Source of the DNA: Ochrobactrum sp. BTU1
GTDB lineage: Bacteria; Pseudomonadota; Alphaproteobacteria; Rhizobiales; Rhizobiaceae
Length of the DNA stretch: 64,000 bases
Direction of reading: 5' to 3'
Assembly: GCA_018798825.1 (NCBI GenBank)
Contig: CP076354.1
Coordinates: 2,040,001 to 2,104,000 of the forward strand
The notes beneath the pieces were generated by a model. That model was given only the letters and a program-made list of their open reading frames with translations, searched no databases and was not told the DNA's origin. Shown here in pieces: positions 57,337 through 64,000 of the stretch; the first letter of the stretch is position 1; each line of letters opens with the position of its first letter. Made by a program: the position numbers and the translations under genes.

Positions 57337-57595
57337 ACGGACATAGCGACAAGCTCTAGCGGCAATTGCAGCAAACTGCCCCTGATTTCTCCTGCAAGCA
57401 CACAGGAGATATTAAAGTTGCATTGCTTGCACGGCTTGCCCTTGTTCTTGCCCAAAGCAACCGCTACATCTCGGCTAAAGCATCGCTCCGTAGCCTGACT
57501 GGATTGGGACAGTACGATGCAAAGTTCAAAGGGTTGGAGCGGTCTTCCTGGGTCAGTTTATGATCTGTGCCGCTCCGATTGCCAAGGAGACCTTT

Positions 57596-57886
57596 ATGAT
57601 CGCACTGTTCCGCACCATTGATCTGGCGCTCGATATCTATACTTGGATCATTATCGCTAGCGCCGTTTTCTCATGGCTCTATGCGTTCAACGTCGTCAAT
57701 TCTTCCAATCGCTTTGTCGCATCGATCGGTGAGTTTCTTTACAAAGTAACTGAACCGGTCCTGCGTCCACTCCGCAATATCCTGCCCAATCTCGGCGGCA
57801 TCGATATTTCGCCTATCGTCGTCCTGCTGATTATCTTCTTCATCCGTCAGTTCATGTGGACGACGCTGCTTCCTGCACTTCTGTAA
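57596..57886 (+). CDS. YggT family membrane protein
   Basis: Inner-membrane protein of 96 residues with two long hydrophobic helices (about 8-32 and 72-92) and the loop [24 protein letters not shown] (in part [12 protein letters not shown]), the family signature. Members are linked to cell shape or division in some bacteria and to a photosystem-related protein in plants. ATG 57596 behind AAGGAGA. A shared terminator separates it from ppa. Confidence 0.9.
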   Translation: MIALFRTIDLALDIYTWIIIASAVFSWLYAFNVVNSSNRFVASIGEFLYKVTEPVLRPLRNILPNLGGIDISPIVVLLIIFFIRQFMWTTLLPALL

Positions 57887-57912
57887 GAAGCCCATACATA
57901 ACCAGACAAACA

Positions 57913-57942
57913 AAAACGCCCGGACTTTCATCCGGGCGTTTT
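57913..57942. terminator. Bidirectional terminator between yggT and ppa
   Basis: Perfect 12-base stem (AAAACGCCCGGA / TCCGGGCGTTTT) with a six-base loop; T run on one strand, A run on the other. Confidence 0.92.
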
Positions 57943-57963
57943 TGATTAAACATATAAGGCAGA

Positions 57964-58494
57964 TTACTTGCCCTTGGCGCGTTCAATCGCTTCAACGATG
58001 AACTTGCGAGCGTAATCTTCATCGCCCCAATCACCGATCTTGACCCACTTGCCTGGTTCCAGATCCTTGTAGTGTTCGAAGAAGTGCGCGATCTGCTTGA
58101 GCGTGATTTCCGGAAGATCGGAATAATCATGCACCTTTGCATAACGCTGCGTCAGGTTTGGCGAAGGAACTGCAATGATCTTCTCGTCCTTGCCGGAATT
58201 GTCTTCCATGACCAGAACGCCGATTGGGCGAACATTGATCACGCAGCCAGGAACCAGCGGACGGGTGTTGCAGACCAGAACGTCGATTGGGTCGCCATCT
58301 TCCGAAAGCGTGTGCGGCACGAAGCCGTAATTGCCCGGATAGGTCATTGGCGTGTAGAGGAAGCGGTCCACAATCAGGGCGCCAGCCTTCTTGTCCATCT
58401 CGTACTTGATCGGCTGTCCGCCGACCGGCACTTCGATGATCACGTTGACGTCTTCTGGCGGATTGTTGCCGATGGAGATAGCATCAATATTCAT
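57964..58494 (-). CDS. ppa: Inorganic pyrophosphatase (family I)
   Basis: Hydrolyses pyrophosphate, pulling biosynthetic reactions forward. 176 residues; the metal-binding signature [10 protein letters not shown] (about residue 66) and [12 protein letters not shown] are present, as is the C-terminal [20 protein letters not shown]. Typical length for a bacterial hexameric enzyme. ATG 58492-58494 with AAAGGACC upstream. Confidence 0.97.
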   Translation of the reverse strand: MNIDAISIGNNPPEDVNVIIEVPVGGQPIKYEMDKKAGALIVDRFLYTPMTYPGNYGFVPHTLSEDGDPIDVLVCNTRPLVPGCVINVRPIGVLVMEDNSGKDEKIIAVPSPNLTQRYAKVHDYSDLPEITLKQIAHFFEHYKDLEPGKWVKIGDWGDEDYARKFIVEAIERAKGK

Positions 58495-58621
58495 GATGGG
58501 TCCTTTCGTGTCGCGCTCTGATAACGGGTTTCATGTTTCCGTGCAAGAAAAACGAAAGTTCAACAAAACGCGGCGAATTGTCATTGTTGCAATGCAACTG
58601 AGCGTGATTGGCTATTAAGAG

Positions 58622-59416
58622 TTAGGAGGAAGTTGTTTCGCCCAATTCCTTCAGCCTTTCGATAGCTGTTGGCGGCATGGGCGGAGCATTGGTGTCGCGA
58701 CTTGCTGCAACCAGCAGTTCGTCACAAGCCGTCTCCGTCGTTTCTATCAAACGACGCAGGAATTCTTCTTTCTCAAGGCCCGCCGGAATGGGCGGCAGCA
58801 CACGGCAGCGAATGGTGCCCGGAAAGCGCAGGAACTTTCGGCGTGGCCAGTAAAGCCCCGCATTGTGAGCAATCGGCAATACAGGCAGGTTCAGCGCTTC
58901 GTAAAGATGCACAATGCCGTATTTATACTGCGGCGGCGCTCCCGGTGAACGGCGCGTGCCTTCCGGATAGATGAGAATCTGGCGACCTTCTGCAATCGCC
59001 TTCTCCGCTCCCTTGGTGATGGAATGAAGCGCTTTGACGCGCGATCCACGATCAACCGGGATCATTTCCATCTTGGCAACATACCAGCCAAAGAGCGGTA
59101 TTCGCATCAATTCACGCTTGAGGATCAGAACAGGATCGTCAAGCTGCGGCAGGAACGCGTAAGTGTCCCATGCAGACTGATGCTTGGGCGCAACGATATA
59201 AGCGCCTTCGGGAATATTCTCGAGGCCTTCGATCACATAATCAGTGCCAGCGATATATTTCTGCAGCCACAGGTTAACCCGCGCCCATGTCTTGGGAACG
59301 ATCCATGCCTTCTTGCGGGGAAGCAGAAAATAGAACGGCGTATAAAGGATCATCTGCACCAGAGTGCCGATGTAAAAAGCCAAATTGAACAGGATTGAGC
59401 GCAGATAGAGAAGCAT
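58622..59416 (-). CDS. plsC: 1-acyl-sn-glycerol-3-phosphate acyltransferase (PlsC type)
   Basis: Adds the second acyl chain to lysophosphatidic acid at the inner membrane. 264 residues. One hydrophobic N-terminal helix (about 5-30), then the acyltransferase motifs: KHQSAWDTYAF (HX4D), the glycerolphosphate-binding YPEGTRRSPG and a P-block in PVLPIAHNAG. Minus strand, downstream of ydcF-ftsX-ftsE by about 166 bases. Genomes of this order often hold several PlsC paralogues, so the name could be one of them. Confidence 0.9.
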   Translation of the reverse strand: MLLYLRSILFNLAFYIGTLVQMILYTPFYFLLPRKKAWIVPKTWARVNLWLQKYIAGTDYVIEGLENIPEGAYIVAPKHQSAWDTYAFLPQLDDPVLILKRELMRIPLFGWYVAKMEMIPVDRGSRVKALHSITKGAEKAIAEGRQILIYPEGTRRSPGAPPQYKYGIVHLYEALNLPVLPIAHNAGLYWPRRKFLRFPGTIRCRVLPPIPAGLEKEEFLRRLIETTETACDELLVAASRDTNAPPMPPTAIERLKELGETTSS

Positions 59417-59582
59417 CGTATCGGCGAAGACCTTAAGTGGACCTGATGCAACCGCATCAGATGACAGAATTTCGGTGCTTTCTCATGAAAGCTGCGGCAC
59501 CCGATATATCAGGAAGCTGAGCTTTTTCCATAAGGAAATCTCTGCACGCGATCATCAAATCGTGGGATGCACTTATTGGGGC

Positions 59583-60461
59583 TTAAGCCGTATCACCGAA
59601 AATTCTAGCTCCGCCTACGCGAATGGCAGCACCCAGATATTTGACATATTCGATAAACAGCACTCTGAGCGTATCGCTCTCTGCCACCCAGCTATGCGAA
59701 CGCTTTTCGCCATTGACCACAGGATAAGGCACAAATTCAACGTCCTGCATCCGATAGGACATTTCCAGAATGCTACGCGGGATGTGGTAATTATTGGTGA
59801 CGACGATCACACGATGATAGTTGTTGGCGCGTATCCAGCGTTCGCTTTCAGTCGCATTACCCACAGTGTTAAGCGCAGAACGGTCGAGATCGACACAGCA
59901 ATCAAACAGACTTTGCTCTGAATGGGTGGCACGCTGCAGCGATTTTTCCGTGGTTGACGGATGAACGCCGCTAATCAACAAACGTTTTCCCTGCTTACCC
60001 TTTAAGAGATCGAGAGCGGCCTGAATGCGAGACTGTCCACCAGTCAGAACAACAATAGCGTCAGCCGGTTCATCCAGAACAGGCGACTGCATGCTGGTGA
60101 CTTTTTCACTGAAGGCAACAAAGCCAATCAGGAAAGCGACAATGGCCAGAAAGAGAACGATGGAAATAGGCTGAAGTCGTCGAAATACACGCATTAGGAC
60201 AGACCATAAGAATTTACCGACTGTAGACGCAAGCGTGGACGTCGCACCAATTGTACGACTGCGGCGCCATACCACAGCACCCGTATCCGCCCCCATCTCT
60301 CTATCTGCTGCTGCATCAACGCTTCCCGAATGCCCAACCGATACCGTTTGCTGAACCTTGCGTTCACCTTTCTTGCTATCATAGCCATCATTGCGGCGAT
60401 AACTCGGAAAGTTGCTGGAAATTCGTGACTTCCGGCCGGTATTGGTAAAAAAAGCGGTCAT
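59583..60461 (-). CDS. YdcF family protein (DUF218)
   Basis: Inner-membrane-anchored protein of 292 residues. The N-terminal 85 or so are polar and cytoplasmic-looking, rich in Ser/Arg; one transmembrane helix follows (about 97-117), then the DUF218 domain (about 135-275) with DAIVVLTGGQSRIQAALDL, LLISGVHPSTTEKS and VVTNNYHIPRSILEM. In other bacteria YdcF/ElyC/SanA proteins act in envelope synthesis. The ATG overlaps the ftsX stop by four bases (ATGA); a later Met (MRVFRRLQPISIV) would give a shorter form closer to the family norm. Confidence 0.88.
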   Translation of the reverse strand: MTAFFTNTGRKSRISSNFPSYRRNDGYDSKKGERKVQQTVSVGHSGSVDAAADREMGADTGAVVWRRSRTIGATSTLASTVGKFLWSVLMRVFRRLQPISIVLFLAIVAFLIGFVAFSEKVTSMQSPVLDEPADAIVVLTGGQSRIQAALDLLKGKQGKRLLISGVHPSTTEKSLQRATHSEQSLFDCCVDLDRSALNTVGNATESERWIRANNYHRVIVVTNNYHIPRSILEMSYRMQDVEFVPYPVVNGEKRSHSWVAESDTLRVLFIEYVKYLGAAIRVGGARIFGDTA

Positions 60462-61513
60462 TCGGCCCGTACTCCCGGACCATCCATCGTCGCAAGCTGT
60501 CGAACGACCGTCAGGCGGCTCGTCAACATCGTCAGCACACTCACTAGAATGATGATTGCCGCAGCGCCAATGTAACCATCGCGACCAATGGCAAAATTAC
60601 CGAACATTGCGGCAGCCTGATCACCGGCAGGCGTCGCCATATGCCGAGATGCCCACCACGAAAAGACGAAGAAAACCAGCATAGCAGCCCCTCCGCCAAA
60701 CAGCGCACCTTTAAGGGCTGTGCGGAAAAAGTGCCATTCGAACTCGCGCGCAACGAATTTTGATTCTGCACCGATGAAGTGCAGAACTTCAATAATATGG
60801 CCATTGCCCGACATAGCGCCGCGCGTTGCGAAGATAACCGTCAGAACAGTCGCGGCAATGACGAGCGACAAGACACCCGTTCCGATCAGCACGGTTGTAT
60901 TGGCCATTGAAACAAGCCGGTCGACCCATGTGCGGTGATCGTCGAAACTCGCGCTCGGGATAGAGCGGGTAATTTCCGCCCGCATTGTTTCAAAATCCGG
61001 CGGCGAATTCTCATCAATCGTTACAACAACCAGACGTGGAACAGGCAATTCATCGATATTGAGACCCGTACCAAGCCAGGGCTCAAGCAAACGCGCGGTG
61101 GCATCCTTGTCGATGATGCTGGTATCTTTCACGCCTGCAAAGCCGCGCGCGATCCCGCTTGCGTCCTGAAGCGCCTTTTCCATGTCCAGCCCATCGGCAG
61201 GTCGGATCTGAATAGTTGCTTCGCGTGCAATCTGGCTTTGCCATTGAGCAGCAGAAGCGCGCACCAGCGTAACGCCACCCAGGGTAAGGCAGGCGAGAAA
61301 TGTCATGATCGCAATCACGATCACAAGCGCTGTGCCCGTCACACTGCCGTCCGGCACAATCGGGCTTGGCCCCTGACGTTTCCTGCGCTTGCCGATGCGA
61401 ACCATCAGCATATCTTTGAGGTCTTCAAAGCGGATGCGCAGGTCGTCTAGGACCTTCCGAAAAGCTCTCTGCCAGTCTTTGTCAGCTTCAATCATAGATA
61501 TCGAGCCGCCCAT
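60458..61513 (-). CDS. ftsX: Cell division protein FtsX
   Basis: Membrane partner of FtsE; conveys ATP-driven signals to peptidoglycan hydrolases at the septum. 351 residues at this start: a cytoplasmic N-terminus, one helix (about 65-90), an extracytoplasmic loop with the PRLVVVTIDENSPP strand, and three C-terminal helices (near 215-240, 260-285, 315-340). The ATG at 61511-61513 and one six codons later (MIEADKDWQRAF) are both plausible; each overlaps the end of ftsE. Coupled to ydcF downstream. Confidence 0.93.
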   Translation of the reverse strand: MGGSISMIEADKDWQRAFRKVLDDLRIRFEDLKDMLMVRIGKRRKRQGPSPIVPDGSVTGTALVIVIAIMTFLACLTLGGVTLVRASAAQWQSQIAREATIQIRPADGLDMEKALQDASGIARGFAGVKDTSIIDKDATARLLEPWLGTGLNIDELPVPRLVVVTIDENSPPDFETMRAEITRSIPSASFDDHRTWVDRLVSMANTTVLIGTGVLSLVIAATVLTVIFATRGAMSGNGHIIEVLHFIGAESKFVAREFEWHFFRTALKGALFGGGAAMLVFFVFSWWASRHMATPAGDQAAAMFGNFAIGRDGYIGAAAIIILVSVLTMLTSRLTVVRQLATMDGPGVRAE

Positions 61514-62147
61514 GTTCGAGGATCATGCGACGCGCATTCACCTGATCCATCAGCGATAGATCGTGCGTCGCGATGATGACTGCAGTGCCGGAACGATTAA
61601 GCTCGGTAAAAAGCCGCAACAGGCGCTTGGCGAGCGGTGGATCAACGTTACCGGTCGGCTCATCCGCCAGCAGCAATTCTGGCTGGTCGATCAGCGCACG
61701 CGCAATTGCAGCACGTTGCTTTTCACCACCGGAAAGCACGGGCGGCAGCACGTTCATGCGGTCACCGAGGCCGACCCAATGCAGAAGTTCTTCTACTTCA
61801 TGACGGTATGTCGCCTCTTCCTTGCCGCGTACGCGCAGCGGAAGAGCAACATTTTCATAGGTTGTCATGTGATCGAGCAGACGGAAATCCTGAAATACAA
61901 TCCCGATGCGCCGACGCAGAAGCGGCACTTCCTTATGATCGAGCCGCGCGACATCCTTGCCAAAAATATTGATCAGTCCGCGCGTTGGTTTCAGCGCCAT
62001 AAACAACAGGCGCAACAAAGAGGTTTTCCCGGCACCGGACGGTCCGGTCAGAAATTGAAATGAACGTGGCGGAATATGGAAGCTGACATCCTTCAGGATC
62101 TCTGGCCCCATTCCATATCGCAGGCCGACATTCTCGAAACGTATCAC
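61488..62147 (-). CDS. ftsE: Cell division ATP-binding protein FtsE
   Basis: ABC ATPase of the FtsEX divisome complex. 219 residues. Walker A GPSGAGKTSLLRLL (about residue 36), Q-loop FQDFRLLDHMTTYENVALPL, signature LSGGEKQRAAIARAL and Walker B LLLADEPTGNVDP are complete. ATG 62145-62147. A CtrA-type box lies 82-96 bases upstream. First gene of ftsE-ftsX-ydcF. Confidence 0.97.
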   Translation of the reverse strand: MIRFENVGLRYGMGPEILKDVSFHIPPRSFQFLTGPSGAGKTSLLRLLFMALKPTRGLINIFGKDVARLDHKEVPLLRRRIGIVFQDFRLLDHMTTYENVALPLRVRGKEEATYRHEVEELLHWVGLGDRMNVLPPVLSGGEKQRAAIARALIDQPELLLADEPTGNVDPPLAKRLLRLFTELNRSGTAVIIATHDLSLMDQVNARRMILEHGRLDIYD

Positions 62148-62228
62148 CGGTGTGCTTCTCTAAATTGCCCGCAGTCCCACATGGAGCGCGGATGAAATCG
62201 ATATCAAAATGACCTTTAACCTCCATGG

Positions 62229-62243
62229 TTAATGTGAGGTTAA
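62229..62243. promoter_or_regulatory. CtrA-type box (TTAA-N7-TTAA) upstream of ftsE
   Basis: TTAA-TGTGAGG-TTAA; on the minus strand it reads TTAACC-TCACA-TTAACCAT, so both a full site and a TTAACCAT half-site are present. Position 82-96 bases before the ftsE ATG fits direct control of division genes by CtrA. Confidence 0.6.
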
Positions 62244-62401
62244 TACAGTCAGAATCAGCCATAAAAATTGCGCGAGCATTGTGTTTTTATAACGCAGAAC
62301 ATTCAGGCAATTATTGGAACAGACGCAATAACGGTCTTGCTGACCTGACAATCGCCGGATCAGTCACAAAAAAACATCAAAAACGGATGAGAAAGAAAGG
62401 G

Positions 62402-62677
62402 CTACTCCCAGCAACCCAGATTGCGGCCCTTAAGATTATGCGCATCGATATCGGTTACGAGGCGCGCATCTTCACGCAGAAGAACCATTGTTGTGCGCTG
62501 CTTGAGATCAATTCTCTGCCAACCAGCACATTCTGTCGGCATCGGCGGCTTGCTATCGATACGTACCGTCTCGCTCCATGCAGTCGCGGTACAGCCGGAA
62601 AGAAGAGCGATCATGGTCATAGCCGATACAGCGCGCAAGACCGATCCGCCAGTTCGTGCCTCCAATTGAATATTCAA
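62402..62677 (-). CDS. Small lipoprotein with a phage-type C-terminus
   Basis: Lipobox ALLSGC about residue 30 (signal SVLRAVSAMTMIALLSGCT), so the mature peptide is about 63 residues. The tail has CAGWQRIDLKQRTT, a spacing of acidic residues, then HNLKGRNLGCW: a C-GW-I ... HN-G ... CW pattern resembling small lipoproteins often found beside lysis genes of rhizobial phages. No phage genes are near. Start taken at TTG 62675-62677, which has GGGAG upstream; the frame is open to an ATG at 62753. Function unknown. Confidence 0.6.
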   Translation of the reverse strand: MNIQLEARTGGSVLRAVSAMTMIALLSGCTATAWSETVRIDSKPPMPTECAGWQRIDLKQRTTMVLLREDARLVTDIDAHNLKGRNLGCWE

Positions 62678-63063
62678 GGCTGGCAACTCCCTATAATGCC
62701 CCACGCGATACCCGTTTGCCGAGATAGTTTCCATCATAACCATCTGCATGAACAAGCTTCTTATAGCGCGGGCACAACCACTCCCGCAATATACAAGACA
62801 AAAACAAGAATGATTTAAATTAAGGCGGAAAAGCGGCTAATTCATGGGTTTTCCTGGTCTTTTTGAGCTTTTAGAACTATTTAAAAGAACATTCTAATAC
62901 AAATAGGGATCGATTAAAAATTTACTGATATTCAGTCAATAGCATTCAGAAATTACAAAAATATCCTCCAATTAAACATGATTGATGTAAGAAAAAGTCG
63001 GCTATATATTTGGTCATCTGATTCGCAATGGCACTTATCACTACACCAACACTGGGGACTTCC
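62678..63063. other. 386-base AT-rich spacer before aqpZ
   Basis: No gene or convincing hairpin seen. Must hold the promoters of aqpZ and the small lipoprotein gene. TTGATG and ATATAT elements 16 bases apart occur 50 bases before the aqpZ start. Confidence 0.4.
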
Positions 63064-63750
63064 ATGTTGAACAAACTGTCTGCGGAATTTTTCGGAACAT
63101 TCTGGCTTGTTTTCGGCGGTTGCGGCAGCGCGATCTTCGCAGCCGCTTATCCTGAATTGGGCATCGGCTTTGCGGGCGTTGCTCTCGCCTTCGGTCTGAC
63201 CGTCCTTACAATGGCCTATGCTGTTGGCGGCATTTCCGGCGGTCATTTCAATCCAGCCGTATCGCTGGGTCTTCTCGTTGCGGGACGCTTCCCGGCTAAA
63301 GACCTCATCCCTTACTGGATTGCACAGGTATTGGGCGGCATTGCTGCAGCAGCAATTCTTTACCTCATTGCAACCGGCAAAAGCGGCTTTACAGCAGCTG
63401 GTTTCGCATCCAACGGCTATGGTGAACTCTCACCAGGTGGATATAGCCTGACATCGGCACTGCTCGTTGAAATCGTGCTGACGGCCTTCTTCTTGATCGT
63501 CATTTTGGGTTCGACATCATCCTCGGCACCAGCTGGTTTTGCACCAATTGCAATTGGTCTGGCACTGACGCTGATCCACCTGATCTCGATCCCGGTAACA
63601 AATACCTCGGTCAATCCTGCACGTTCGGCAGCGGCAGCCTTGTTTGCAGAAACCAGCGCGCTTGGCCAGCTCTGGCTGTTCTGGGTCGCTCCGCTGGTGG
63701 GTGCCGCAATTGGCGCAATCATCTGGAAAGGCCTTCTTGGCAAGGATTGA
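63064..63750 (+). CDS. aqpZ: Aquaporin Z
   Basis: Water channel of the inner membrane. 228 residues with six helices and two half-helices; the NPA motifs are HFNPAVSLG (about residue 62) and SVNPARSA (about residue 182). [14 protein letters not shown], no long loop E and a Thr after the second NPA region fit a water-specific AqpZ rather than GlpF. ATG 63064 ([13 protein letters not shown]) chosen over an ATG 12 codons upstream, since the family begins there; RBS GGGGA. A terminator follows. Confidence 0.96.
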   Translation: MLNKLSAEFFGTFWLVFGGCGSAIFAAAYPELGIGFAGVALAFGLTVLTMAYAVGGISGGHFNPAVSLGLLVAGRFPAKDLIPYWIAQVLGGIAAAAILYLIATGKSGFTAAGFASNGYGELSPGGYSLTSALLVEIVLTAFFLIVILGSTSSSAPAGFAPIAIGLALTLIHLISIPVTNTSVNPARSAAAALFAETSALGQLWLFWVAPLVGAAIGAIIWKGLLGKD

Positions 63751-63777
63751 TCAACAATCCTGAAAGATATTTAACGG

Positions 63778-63799
63778 AAGGCCGGTTTCGACCGGCCTT
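63778..63799 (+). terminator. aqpZ terminator
   Basis: Perfect nine-base stem (AAGGCCGGT / ACCGGCCTT) with a TTCG tetraloop and a T run. Confidence 0.93.
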
Positions 63800-63947
63800 T
63801 TTGCTATCCGCCGACTGTCTCCTACTTTGACTTTACAGAGACACGCTCCCGCTTTGTTGCATAACCGTTAGATTCTCCAAGAAATGTGATACTTGCCGAC
63901 TAAAAATTGCTGTAAGAAGGAACTCCCTTTTACAGATGTCTTGAGCA

Positions 63948-64000
63948 ATGTCCCCCAGCACCGATGCTTCCCATGCGGATCGTTACGCCGCATTCCGCCA
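63948..64000 (+). CDS. Start of a gene cut by the right edge
   Basis: ATG at 63948 followed by 17 open codons reading MSPSTDASHADRYAAFRxx. The N-terminus, polar then YAAFR, is like that of some MFS permeases, but too little is present to tell. No strong RBS. Confidence 0.3.
   Translation, partial: MSPSTDASHADRYAAFR

Noticed and set aside
57366..57563. A 65-codon frame between the AraC and yggT genes
   Set aside because: No RBS, mixed composition, no known family.

Overview
The window is a chromosomal segment of an alphaproteobacterium of the Brucellaceae (Brucella/Ochrobactrum group or a close relative). This rests on recognisable protein sequences, on Rhizobiales-type neighbourhoods (lysC-ptsP-prfA-prmC; argH-lptM-lysA; etfBA with hbd and a PduO-type adenosyltransferase; ftsEX), on families largely confined to this order (DUF4167, TIGR02302, DUF2125, DUF1178), and on intergenic palindromic repeats of the kind scattered through these genomes. 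It is core chromosome: no prophage, insertion sequence, CRISPR array, rRNA operon or secretion cluster was found.

Layout. 1-3.1 kb: a 5'-truncated M23 peptidase converging on an L,D-transpeptidase (wall remodelling). 3.3-7 kb: clpB with a heat-shock-type promoter, and a DUF4167 protein. 7.4-13.2 kb, minus strand: lysC, ptsP, prfA, prmC. 13.5-18.9 kb: ubiG, a DMT permease, DUF1178, an omega-amidase/nitrilase-like hydrolase, grxC, a ComF-type phosphoribosyltransferase and a divergent NDUFAF5-like methyltransferase. 19-22.8 kb, minus: a parvulin foldase, argJ, a GNAT protein and mutT. 23-28.9 kb, plus: secA, then a Wzx/MATE-like flippase translationally coupled to a CelD/BioF2-like acyltransferase. 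28.9-29.7 kb: a mostly non-coding stretch with a promoter, a structured leader, a 34-residue membrane microprotein and tRNA-Leu(CAA). 29.7-33.1 kb: a cystathionine gamma-synthase-family enzyme, a universal stress protein behind a perfect FNR/FixK box, cysK and a 42-residue ORF. 33.4-38.4 kb: hbd, etfAB and the coupled queCDE operon. 38.5-43.3 kb: adenosyltransferase, HIG1-type protein, SDR, YihY, a second DMT permease, YaiI and LysE. 43.3-50.6 kb: tlpA, argH, lptM, lysA, TIGR02302 and hpt. 50.7-54.7 kb: a methyltransferase, hisC, a prephenate/arogenate dehydrogenase and DUF2125. 54.9-64 kb: ChaC, a third DMT permease opposite an AraC regulator, yggT, ppa, a PlsC-type acyltransferase, ydcF-ftsX-ftsE, a small lipoprotein, aqpZ and the first codons of another gene.

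How the genes work together. Three themes recur: amino-acid biosynthesis (lysC and lysA, argJ and argH, cysK, hisC, the tyrosine-branch dehydrogenase), envelope biogenesis and division (M23, L,D-transpeptidase, SecA, parvulin, LptM, FtsEX, PlsC, flippase pair), and redox/electron transfer (ubiG, NDUFAF5-like, ETF, TlpA, GrxC). Candidate regulatory sites read from sequence link some of them to cell-cycle control (CtrA-type boxes before ftsE, before the L,D-transpeptidase and before the 42-residue ORF), oxygen control (FNR/FixK box before the stress protein) and heat shock (clpB).

I did not find a convincing new multi-gene system. The best second looks are the 34-residue membrane ORF with its own promoter and leader, the 42-residue ORF behind a CtrA-type box, the flippase/acyltransferase pair, and three convergent gene pairs, each ending on a DMT permease, whose stop codons abut with no base between them.
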